Source: Rhizobium rhizoryzae
GTDB taxonomy: Bacteria > Pseudomonadota > Alphaproteobacteria > Rhizobiales > Rhizobiaceae
Length of the DNA stretch: 64,000 bases
Reading direction: 5' to 3'
Assembly (NCBI RefSeq): GCF_011046895.1
Contig: NZ_CP049250.1
Span: 2,392,501 to 2,456,500 of the forward strand
Every line of letters begins with the position of its first letter. Position 1 is the stretch's first letter. Shown in pieces: positions 40,416-49,200 of this stretch. The notes under the pieces were generated by a model, which saw only the letters and a program-made list of their open reading frames with translations, was not told where the DNA came from and searched no databases. Made by a program: the position numbers and the translations under genes.

Positions 40416-41579
40416 ATGCAGGCAAAGCCGAAGTCGGCCGATGAACAGGCCGCAACCCTTGAGATGACCTCTACGGCTGAGAGTGTTGAGCGCTTCGTTC
40501 TGGCTGGAGACTGGCGCAACCGTGGCATCAGCCAGGTCCTGAACGACCTCATGGCCGCCGAGCAGAAGCAAGGCCAGGGGAAACTCGAAATCGATGCATC
40601 CGGTATCGACGCTGTCGATACGTCCGGCGCCTGGCTGATTCGTCGTCTGATCAACGGCAAGCAGGCCGAAGGACGCGATGTGGAACTGATCGGCGCAAGC
40701 AAGACGCTGTCCGATCTGGTTGACGTCCTGCCGGAGGACGGGCTGAAAAGACCGTCTTCCGATAAAGATCAACGCACATTGTTCCAGCGCATATTTGAGC
40801 CAGCAGGCAAGGCCGTCTGGAGCTTGGGGCAGGACGCGCTGGCGGGGCTGCACATCCTCGGCTCAGCCGTCGGCGGCGCGCAGCTCAAGGGTGGTCGCGG
40901 CGCTGGCGTTTCCCCGGCATCTGTGGTGACGCACATCGACCGTATGGGTGTGCGGGCTGTACCTATCATCGTCCTGATGTCCTTTCTGATCGGCGCCATC
41001 ATTGCCCAGCAAGGCGCCTTCCAGCTCCGCTATTTTGGCGCTGAACTCTTCGTCGTGGATCTGGTCGGCATTCTGCAGTTGCGCGAAATCGGCGTTCTGT
41101 TGACCGCCATCATGATTGCGGGCCGGTCTGGCAGCGCCATCACCGCCGAAATCGGCTCCATGAAGATGCGCGAGGAGATCGACGCCCTGACGGTAATCGG
41201 TCTCAATCCTGTCGGGGTTCTGGTCTTTCCGCGTCTCGTTGCGCTGACGATTGCGCTGCCTTTGTTGACGATCATCGCCAATTTCGCGGCCCTGTACGGT
41301 GCGGCCATCGTGACCTTCATTTACTCCGGGATCACCTTCCAGACCTTCCTGTCACGGCTGCATGAGGCGGTGGATTATTCGTCCGTCGCATCTGGCATGA
41401 TCAAGGCGCCGTTCATGGCGCTTGCCATTGGCATCGTTTCGGCTGTCGAAGGGATGAAGGTAGGTGGCAGTGCCGAATCGCTCGGCACACATGTTACGGC
41501 CTCGGTGGTGAAATCCATCTTCGTGGTCATCCTTATGGATGCCCTTTTTGCAATCTTCTATTCCGCAATCGACTTCTAG
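40416..41579 (+). CDS. mlaE: MlaE-type lipid ABC transporter permease fused to an N-terminal STAS domain
   Basis: 387 residues from ATG 40416; ATG 40335 is also in frame. Residues of about 25-115 form a STAS domain (KLEIDASGIDAVDTSGAWLI), equivalent to the separate MlaB of E. coli. The rest is the MlaE permease with IVLMSFLIGAIIAQQGAFQL, MKMREEIDALTVIGLNP and VEGMKVGGSAESLG. It forms the inner-membrane core of a phospholipid transport system. It starts the tightly packed group mlaE-mlaF-mlaD-lipoprotein (gaps of 1, 5 and -1 bp). Confidence 0.9.
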   Translation: MQAKPKSADEQAATLEMTSTAESVERFVLAGDWRNRGISQVLNDLMAAEQKQGQGKLEIDASGIDAVDTSGAWLIRRLINGKQAEGRDVELIGASKTLSDLVDVLPEDGLKRPSSDKDQRTLFQRIFEPAGKAVWSLGQDALAGLHILGSAVGGAQLKGGRGAGVSPASVVTHIDRMGVRAVPIIVLMSFLIGAIIAQQGAFQLRYFGAELFVVDLVGILQLREIGVLLTAIMIAGRSGSAITAEIGSMKMREEIDALTVIGLNPVGVLVFPRLVALTIALPLLTIIANFAALYGAAIVTFIYSGITFQTFLSRLHEAVDYSSVASGMIKAPFMALAIGIVSAVEGMKVGGSAESLGTHVTASVVKSIFVVILMDALFAIFYSAIDF

Positions 41580-41580
41580 G

Positions 41581-42423
41581 ATGAGCATGGCAGTTCAGGA
41601 CGATACCACGGCTGAAGAGAAACACCCGGATGATGACCGGGTGATCCTGTCCGTGCGGGATCTGACCGTCAGCTTCGGCACCAAGACCGTGCTGGATCAC
41701 CTTGATCTCGACGTTTATCGCGGGGAAATCCTGGGCTTTGTCGGCGCGTCCGGTACGGGCAAATCCGTTCTCATGCGCACGGTTTTGCGGTTGGTTCCGC
41801 ACAGTTCGGGATCGATCCATATCCTCGGTGTCGATTACGAAAAGGCCGATGTGAAGACCCGCATGGCGCTGGATATGCGCATGGGCGTGCTGTTCCAGCA
41901 TGGCGCTCTTTTCTCCTCGCTCACCGTGAAGGAGAACATCCAACTGCCGATGCGGGAATATCTCGATCTGCCGCAATCGCTCATGGATGAGCTGGCCTAT
42001 CTCAAGATCGACATGGTGGGCCTCGCGGCGGATGCGGCTGACAAATATCCTTCAGAGCTTTCGGGCGGCATGATCAAGCGTGCGGCGCTTGCTCGCGCTC
42101 TTGCGCTCGATCCGGACCTCGTCTTCCTCGATGAGCCAACCTCTGGTCTTGACCCCATCGGTGCCGCCGAGTTCGACATGCTGATTGCCCGATTGCGTGA
42201 TACGCTGGGGCTGACGGTTTATATGGTGACCCACGACCTAGACAGCCTGTTTTCTGTCTGCGACCGCATTGCGGTTCTGGGCCAGAAGCGAGTGCTTGTG
42301 GAAGGGACGTTGGACGACATGCTGGCCTGCGACGATGCGTGGGTTCAGTCTTATTTCCGCGGAAAGCGCGCCCGGTCCGTTACAACGGATTACGGCGATG
42401 CGAATGCGGTGCCAGGAAAGTAA
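41581..42423 (+). CDS. mlaF: MlaF-type lipid ABC transporter ATP-binding protein
   Basis: 280 residues. It is the ATPase partner of MlaE. Walker A is GASGTGKSVLMRTVL, the signature ELSGGMIKRAALARALA and Walker B LVFLDEPTSGLDPIGAAEF; the SGGM signature and SGLDPI are characteristic of the Mla/Ttg2A group. The C-terminus has a short extension, CDDAWVQSYFRGKRAR. It begins 1 bp after mlaE. Confidence 0.93.
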   Translation: MSMAVQDDTTAEEKHPDDDRVILSVRDLTVSFGTKTVLDHLDLDVYRGEILGFVGASGTGKSVLMRTVLRLVPHSSGSIHILGVDYEKADVKTRMALDMRMGVLFQHGALFSSLTVKENIQLPMREYLDLPQSLMDELAYLKIDMVGLAADAADKYPSELSGGMIKRAALARALALDPDLVFLDEPTSGLDPIGAAEFDMLIARLRDTLGLTVYMVTHDLDSLFSVCDRIAVLGQKRVLVEGTLDDMLACDDAWVQSYFRGKRARSVTTDYGDANAVPGK

Positions 42424-42428
42424 CGCCC

Positions 42429-43799
42429 ATGGAAACTAAAGCAAACTACGCCCTTGTCGGCTTCTTCACGCTGCTGGTGGTCGCTGCCGCATTCGGCTTC
42501 GTCTACTGGATGGCGCAGTATGGCCGCAGCGGGCCCATGGCCGAGCTTGCCATTCGCATTCCCGGTTCCGCAAACGGTCTGTCGGTCGGCTCTGCGGTAC
42601 GCTTCAACGGCATTCCCGTTGGTTCCGTTCGCAGCCTGAATATCGACCCGGATGATCCGCGCTATTCGATCGCGTTCACAGAGGTCCAGACCAGTGCTCC
42701 GGTATACCCTTCGACGAAGGCGGTTCTGGAAGTGCAGGGCCTGACAGGTGCTGCCTATATCGAATTGTCAGGCGGCAAGACCGGCGAGGACAACCTGTTG
42801 CAGAAGGCGCAGGATACGGGCCGGCCAGCGGTGCTGATCGCGGATCAATCGAGCGTGACCAACCTTCTGGCGACCGCAGACAAGATTCTGCAGCGTGCGG
42901 ATGATGCAATTGGCCAGATTCAAGGTTTCGTAACGGATGCGCGCGGTCCGCTGACCCGGACGATCCAGCACGCTGAAGCCTTTACCGGCGCCCTAAGCGC
43001 GAATTCGGATGCAATTGACGACTTCCTGCGTAGCCTTTCCGCGCTTTCCGGCACGTTCAACCGTGTTTCGGAACGTCTGGATTCGACGCTGGCAGCGGCT
43101 GAAGGTCTGGTAAAGGCCGTTAATCCGGACAAGATCAACAATATCCTGACAAACGCTGAAACCGTGACGGGCAACATTGCCAAATCGTCCGACAAGATCG
43201 ACGGTATCATGCTGGAAGTGCGTGATGCGGCTGCCGGGTTCAACAAGGCAAGCGAAGAGGCGCAGTCGGTGCTGAAGCGAGCCGATCAATTGCTGGCGGC
43301 GGTCGATCCGAAAAAGGTCAATACCGCAGTCGACAACATTACCTCTGCGACAGCGGATGCGCGCAGCGCACTATCTTCCGCACGCGAGGTTGTGGATGGA
43401 GTGGCTGACCGCCGCGATGAGATCAACAAGGCGATCGAAGATTTCACGCAGTTGGCGCAGAAGCTGAACCAGGCGTCCACGCGTGTCGACGGCATTCTGG
43501 CCAAGGTGGATACGATGGTCAGCGGCGATGAATCCAAGGGTCTGTTCGCCGAAGCGCAGAAAACCCTGCAATCCATTCGGGCCACCGCCGACAATCTGAA
43601 TTCCCGGATCGGGCCGATTGCGGACAACCTTGCCCGCTTCTCCAATACCGGCCTGCGCGATGTTCAAACCTTGATTGGCGATACCCGCAAGGCTGTTCAG
43701 AATCTCAACGAGACGATCACCAACTTCGACCAGAACCCGCAGCGCCTGATCTTTGGCGGGGAAACGGTGAAGGAATATGATGGCAGGACGCGGCGCTGA
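42429..43799 (+). CDS. mlaD: MlaD/MCE-family lipid-binding protein
   Basis: 456 residues. An N-terminal anchor (NYALVGFFTLLVVAAAFGFVYW) is followed by one MCE domain (SVGSAVRFNGIPVGSVRSL, VQGLTGAAYIELSGG). A long coiled-coil region from about 150 to 450 is rich in Ala/Asp/Lys heptads. It is much longer than E. coli MlaD (about 180), like the periplasm-spanning MCE proteins with helical needles. It should carry lipid between the MlaEF complex and the outer membrane side. Confidence 0.9.
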   Translation: METKANYALVGFFTLLVVAAAFGFVYWMAQYGRSGPMAELAIRIPGSANGLSVGSAVRFNGIPVGSVRSLNIDPDDPRYSIAFTEVQTSAPVYPSTKAVLEVQGLTGAAYIELSGGKTGEDNLLQKAQDTGRPAVLIADQSSVTNLLATADKILQRADDAIGQIQGFVTDARGPLTRTIQHAEAFTGALSANSDAIDDFLRSLSALSGTFNRVSERLDSTLAAAEGLVKAVNPDKINNILTNAETVTGNIAKSSDKIDGIMLEVRDAAAGFNKASEEAQSVLKRADQLLAAVDPKKVNTAVDNITSATADARSALSSAREVVDGVADRRDEINKAIEDFTQLAQKLNQASTRVDGILAKVDTMVSGDESKGLFAEAQKTLQSIRATADNLNSRIGPIADNLARFSNTGLRDVQTLIGDTRKAVQNLNETITNFDQNPQRLIFGGETVKEYDGRTRR

Positions 43800-44425
43800 T
43801 GCGAAGATTTGATAAAACCGAGGTGCAGATGGTTCCGGCAATTTCTATTCCCAAGGCGCTCTTTGCCCTTCCGGTCATGGCCCTGCTACTTGTTGGCTGC
43901 GGTAGCAAGGCGAACAATGACACGTTCGATCTGTCGATCACGCCGATGGCGCAAGGACCTTCTGCCAAGAGCAAGCAGATCCTGGTTCCAGAGCCGACCG
44001 CACTGAAATCGCTGGATAGCGAGCAGGTGGTGGTGCGCGTTTCGCCTTCTGAAATCCAGTATCTGGCGAATTCACAGTGGGGTGACAGGCTGCCGAAGAT
44101 GGTGCAGTCCAAGCTCGTCCAGGCATTTGAAAATTCGGGCAAGCTGGCGGGTGTCGGCAAACCGGGGCAGGGCCTTGCCATCGATTATCAGGTGGTCGCG
44201 GATATTCGCTCGTTTGAGATCGATACGTCCGGCCCACGGACTGCGAAGGTTGAGATCTCCGTCAAGATTCTCAACGATCGCAACGGATCGGTGCGAGCAC
44301 AGAATGTCTTCCGGGCTTCTGTACCGGTTTCCGGCGAAGACAATGCAAAGTTCATTGGCGCTATCAATCGAGCCTTCGCAAAGGTGGGAGCCGATATCGT
44401 GGACTGGACGCTTCGCTCGATCTGA
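43799..44425 (+). CDS. PqiC/LptE-like ABC-type transport auxiliary lipoprotein
   Basis: 208 residues. A signal peptide ends in the lipobox LLVGCGSK, so it is a lipoprotein. The mature part fits the ABC_trans_aux (DUF330/PqiC) family: QILVPEPTALKSLDSEQVVV, NSQWGDRLPKMVQSKLVQAFE, and a C-terminal FRASVPVSGEDNAKFIGAIN. Its ATG overlaps the mlaD stop (TGATG), so the two are coupled. It probably receives the MCE needle at the outer membrane. Confidence 0.87.
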   Translation: MRRFDKTEVQMVPAISIPKALFALPVMALLLVGCGSKANNDTFDLSITPMAQGPSAKSKQILVPEPTALKSLDSEQVVVRVSPSEIQYLANSQWGDRLPKMVQSKLVQAFENSGKLAGVGKPGQGLAIDYQVVADIRSFEIDTSGPRTAKVEISVKILNDRNGSVRAQNVFRASVPVSGEDNAKFIGAINRAFAKVGADIVDWTLRSI

Positions 44426-44450
44426 GTTTTCAAAGATCAAGGATTTTTCA

Positions 44451-44480
44451 GGGAGGTGCCGGCAGCGCCTCCCTTTTTTT
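44451..44480 (+). terminator. Rho-independent terminator after the Mla-like operon
   Basis: GGGAGG(T)GC pairs with GC(G)CCTCCC around a CGGCA loop and is followed by seven T residues. It lies 25 bp after the lipoprotein gene. Confidence 0.9.
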
Positions 44481-44529
44481 GATGCGCCATATCCGGCAGG
44501 GGCCGCGTACGCTGCGCGTTTGCAAAATC

Positions 44530-44689
44530 TGATTGTGTGGGCTATCTAGCTTTATCCACAAGGACCCGGTGAAAACCCGGGTGGCTCTTCTGGCCGCCGA
44601 TCCGCCAGACAACACAGCAACGCAACCTATTTTCGTTTTCAAGGACCGAGCGTCTCTCGGCCCGTTGCATCAACTGTGAAAAAATCTCT
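44530..44689 (+). promoter_or_regulatory. Structured 5' leader candidate upstream of the SulP transporter gene
   Basis: Successive hairpins are visible: ACCCGG/CCGGGT (44564-44569 with 44577-44582), TCTGGC/GCCAGA (44589-44594 with 44604-44609), and an outer stem GCAACG/CGTTGC (44617-44622 with 44663-44668) that encloses CCGAG/CTCGG. GCAAC occurs twice in a row in GCAACGCAAC, so GTTGC has two possible partners. The last stem ends 21 bp before the ATG. This suggests a cis-regulatory RNA; I cannot assign a known riboswitch class. Confidence 0.5.
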
Positions 44690-46177
44690 ATGCAAACACT
44701 TTCAAACTACCGTCAGGAGTGGTTCTCCAACATTCGTGGCGACATCCTCTCCGGCATCGTCGTCGCCCTTGCGCTTATTCCTGAAGCGATCGGCTTTTCA
44801 GTCATCGCGGGTGTCGATCCCAAGGTCGGCTTGTATGCCTCCTTTGCAATTGCCTGCGTTGCAGCTTTTGTTGGAGGTCGACCGGGCATGATTTCCGCTG
44901 CGACCGCAGCAACTGCCGTCGTGATGATTTCGCTCGTCAAGGAGCACGGGCTGCAATATCTCTTCGCCGCCACCATCCTGATGGGCATCCTTCAGATTGC
45001 AGCCGGCTGGCTGCGGCTCGGCCGCGTGATGCGGTTTGTCTCCCGGTCCGTCATCACCGGCTTCGTCAATGCACTGGCCATCCTGATCTTCATGGCGCAG
45101 TTGCCGGAGCTTGTTGGCGTTCCCAACCTCACCTATGCAATGATCGCAGCCGGTCTCGCCATCATCTATCTCTTTCCTTACGTCACAAAAGCCATACCAT
45201 CGCCGCTTGTGGCGATCGCTGTCCTGACTGGCGTCGCGTGGTGGTTCGGCATGGATTTGCGCACCGTCGGGGACCTCGGCGAACTCCCATCGACGATCCC
45301 GTTTCTAACCCTCCCGCAGGTTCCGCTAACCTTTGAGACGCTCCAGATCATCTTTCCCTATTCGGTGACGCTCGCTGCGGTCGGTCTTCTTGAATCCCTA
45401 CTGACGGCACAGATCGTCGACGACATGACAGACACACCCAGCAACAAGAGCCAGGAATGCGTCGGACAGGGCGCCGGGAACATTGCCTCGGCGCTTATTG
45501 GCGGCATGGGTTGCTGCGCCATGATCGGCCAGTCCGTCATCAACGTGACTTCCGGGGGCCGGGGGCGCCTCTCGACATTCGTCGCGGGCGCCTTTCTGCT
45601 GTTCCTGATCGTGGTGCTCAACGATCTGGTCAAGATCATTCCCATGGCAGCGCTTGTCTCCGTCATGATCATGGTTTCGATTGGCACTTTTTCCTGGAGA
45701 TCAATCCTTGATCTGCGACGCCATCCGCTGCCGTCCTCCGTGGTCATGCTGGCGACGGTCATCACTGTTGTCGCAACCCATGATCTGGCAAAGGGCGTGA
45801 TCGTCGGCGTGCTGCTGTCGGGCATCTTCTTTGCCGGCAAGGTAGCACGGCTTTTCAAGGTCACGCGCCAAATGAAGGCTGACGATGATAGCGTGACCTA
45901 TTCGGTCGAAGGGCAGGTCTTCTTTGCCTCGGCGGAAGCCTTTATCCATTCCTTCGATTTTTCCGACGCCACCAAGCGGATTACGATCGATCTCACGAAG
46001 GCCCATCTGTGGGATATCACTGCCATTGGCGCGCTGGACAAGGTGGTGTTGAAGTTTCGCCAGGCCGGTCACGACGTGCAGGTTCTTGGGTTCAATGAAG
46101 CCAGTGCCGACATGATCGACCGCTTTGCCCTGCACGACAAGGACGAACGGCTTGCGGCGAGTGCTTCCCTGCACTGA
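44690..46177 (+). CDS. SulP-family inorganic anion transporter
   Basis: 495 residues. There are about ten to twelve membrane helices: [22 protein letters not shown] is the SulP start, followed by [12 protein letters not shown] and [19 protein letters not shown]-terminal cytoplasmic STAS domain lies at about 405-490 ([33 protein letters not shown]). SulP proteins carry sulfate, bicarbonate or other anions; the substrate here is open. The ribosome-binding site is poor, which fits control by the structured leader. Confidence 0.88.
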   Translation: MQTLSNYRQEWFSNIRGDILSGIVVALALIPEAIGFSVIAGVDPKVGLYASFAIACVAAFVGGRPGMISAATAATAVVMISLVKEHGLQYLFAATILMGILQIAAGWLRLGRVMRFVSRSVITGFVNALAILIFMAQLPELVGVPNLTYAMIAAGLAIIYLFPYVTKAIPSPLVAIAVLTGVAWWFGMDLRTVGDLGELPSTIPFLTLPQVPLTFETLQIIFPYSVTLAAVGLLESLLTAQIVDDMTDTPSNKSQECVGQGAGNIASALIGGMGCCAMIGQSVINVTSGGRGRLSTFVAGAFLLFLIVVLNDLVKIIPMAALVSVMIMVSIGTFSWRSILDLRRHPLPSSVVMLATVITVVATHDLAKGVIVGVLLSGIFFAGKVARLFKVTRQMKADDDSVTYSVEGQVFFASAEAFIHSFDFSDATKRITIDLTKAHLWDITAIGALDKVVLKFRQAGHDVQVLGFNEASADMIDRFALHDKDERLAASASLH

Positions 46178-46236
46178 AGGCAGGTAGCGGGAAACCCGGA
46201 CCACTGGGTTTGGCCTTACCAACCAATCCTGAAACG

Positions 46237-46266
46237 ACAACAGCCGCCTCATGGGGCGGCTGTTGT
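46237..46266. terminator. Perfect 12 bp hairpin between convergent SulP and giant-protein genes
   Basis: ACAACAGCCGCC (46237-46248) pairs with GGCGGCTGTTGT (46255-46266) around a 6 nt loop. There is no T-run on either side, but the position between two convergent stops suggests a bidirectional transcript end. Confidence 0.6.
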
Positions 46267-46293
46267 GCATTTACGGTCCGGTCTCTTTCGCGA

Positions 46294-49200
46294 TCAGCTG
46301 TTGAAGCGTCCTGCCGCGTGAGCAAGCATTGTATAGACCTTGCCGGTATCGGAGGTCAGGTAGCTCTGCGTCACGGTACGATCACGGTCGGTGCGGGCAA
46401 CATCGGAAAGAAGCTTTTCGAAGTCGGCGATATAGCGGTCTACTGCGACACGGAATTCCGGTTCCCGCTGATACTTGCGCTGGATCTCATCGAACGTCTG
46501 CTGCCCCTTCAGTGTGTAAAGCCGACGGGTGAAGACATCGCGTTCGCCACGCTGGTAACGACGCCACAGGTCGACGGATGCATCATGGTCGATAGCGCGG
46601 GCGATATCGACGGACAGTGAATTCAGCGATTCAACCATATGACGGGGATTGCGGCTATCGCCATTGCGTACCGGCTGCTCTGCCGGGCGCGCATGGGTAC
46701 GTTGGACCGGGCGTTCCTCGTGACCATCATCGTCACGCGACGCGCCGCGCAGGAGGTCGCTGATCCAGCCACCGGTCTGCGTTGCCTGCGCAGCAGATTC
46801 AGGACGCCGCGGAGCCGAAGCCGATGGGGACTGAGGTTGAACCGGGGCCTGTGGCGGTGCCGGACGATCCATGGGCAGGCTCCCGCGCAGCCCGCCGCCG
46901 AAGTCGTCATAACGCGGTGTGGGCTGTTGAGGTGCAGCCGGCGCACGTTGTGTCATCCGCTCTGGCTGGGGCTGAGGTTGCGGTTGTGCTTCGATACGTT
47001 GCTGCGGCTGCGCTTCCGGACGAGCTACCTGAGCGCGCGGTGGGGCGGGCATGGGTGCAGGCGCCGGGGCAAGAGCAGGGGCAGGTGCCGTCGTCGTGAC
47101 ACGGGCAGACGGGGTCGTTGGCCGCGAGACTTCAAGCGACTGGCTGGAGCGCCCAACCAGCGCCGAAATATCCTGCAACGCCTTGATCTGCTCGGAGACC
47201 GCACGGCGCATGGCAGCAGCGCTTTCCTTTGCTTCTTCAGGAAGATCGAACGCGCCGCGCTTCAGTTCGCTGCGCGTATCATCGAGCTCGCGGCGAATAT
47301 CCGACGAGGCACGGCGGATTTCATCGGTCGCACCGGCAAAACGCTGTACGGCCTCTTCCACGGACCGGCGCAGGCTGTCGCGCATATGCTCCGCGGTCGC
47401 ATCGGACTTGTCCGCCGCGTCTGCCAACACCTTCTCGACATCCGCCAGCGAACCGGCGATTCCACCGCGCATACGATCTGCCAGCAGGCGCGAACGCTTC
47501 TCGGCTTCCGACAGGGTTCCTTCGATGGCCTGGGTTGCCTGTTCGCTGGCACTCATCAGGACGTTGCGCATGCCCTCTGCCGTCTGGGCGGCTTCTCGCT
47601 GGGCTGCATCGAGGTTGCGGCTGATATCGGTGAACGACGACTGGAGGTTCTGGCGGATGGTGCCGCCAACCTCTGCGGAACGTTCTTCGACACGCTGCAG
47701 GGCACCTTCCACGATAGTGGAAATGTTGCGCATGTTCGTTTCGATCTCTTCCGAGCGCTGAACAAGGCCGGAGGAGAGGGCGCGCAATGCATCCTGACGT
47801 TCGGTCAGGGTGCTGGACAGGTTCGACTGGGCGGCAGACAGAAGCTCCGAAGCCTGATCGAGCACGCGCGTGTATTCGTCGAAACGACCGACGATGCTGC
47901 CAACCTGACCAAGTGTGTGGCCAGAGATGTGGGTGAGCCGATCGACGTTGTTGTCGAGCAGACGGCTGGAGCTTGCGACCATATCGGCAGCGTTGGATGA
48001 GCTTTCGGTGAAGCGGGCTGCCGCAGCGTCGAGTTTCTGATCGGCAGCCGCCAGGCGTGCCGAGGCCTGATCGACCGTAACGCCGATCTCGCGAGCGGCC
48101 TGATCGATCAGCGAGGAAATGCCAGTATTGCTGGCTTCCAGACGGCTGACGAGATCTTCGACATTCCGCAGCAAACCGCTTTCGAGGTTGCGGACGGTGC
48201 CTGCCGCCATCTGTGTGCGTTCGGTGATCGCGGCCAGCGTTTCATTCGTGCGTGCCGTGATGGCTTCGACGATCGACGCGCTTTCCTGACGGACCCGAAC
48301 GCTGCTGCCTTCCGCAGCTGCGGAGACGCGGCTTGCGCCTTCTTCCGCGGCGGCAACAAGACGTTCCGCGGCCGAACGGCCGGTTTCCGCATACTGGTTC
48401 ACAAGCGGACGAGCCTGCTCCTCGATGAGACGCGAGAGCTCTGCCGAGCGAGACGCCAGCATGGAGTTCAGGTCGCGGGTGCGGTTATCAAGGTTCGCCC
48501 GGATCGCTTCGCCACGCGCTTCCAGAGCCTTGTCGACGGCCTCGATCGCAGTGTTGATGTCATCCGCGGTCTGGTTGAGTGTGGCACGCAGTTCGGCCCC
48601 ACGGTTGACCATCGTCTGATCGACAGACTGCAATGTGCCCTCGATGGAAGCAACCGTCTGGCTAAGCTTGCCGCGAATGGTTTCGCCCCGTTGATCCAAC
48701 TGCTGCTGGGCCGCATCAAGCGATTCATTGATGGTGCCGACCTGCTTTTCAACGAGAGATCCGGCTTCGGCAACCTTATGCATGATCGAGTTGCCAGCTT
48801 CAGAGAACGCCTGTGCGACGGCAGCAGCTTGACCCGCAAGGCGGTTTTGCGTTTCACCGATGCGACCGGCGATTTCATTCGAGCGCTCTTCCAGCGCACG
48901 CGCGAATTCCTCGTTCTTCGAGCCAAGCTGTTCGGAAAACTGAGCGCCAGCCTTGGTCAAGGCCTCGGAAGCCTGGAGCGCTTCTGCATCGAATTCGCGC
49001 GCAGCCGTTCCAATTGCATCGCGCAGGCTTGTCGCCAGCGATGCGGCGCGGCCTTCGATCGTCTTGCTGACATTCTCGAGACCGATGCCGATAGCGCGGT
49101 CCATCGTCGAAAGACGCTCGTCGACACGGGACGTGCCTGTCGCGAAGGTGCTGTCGAGACGGTTCGACGCATCGCCTGCAATTCGCTCGAAATCGGAAAC

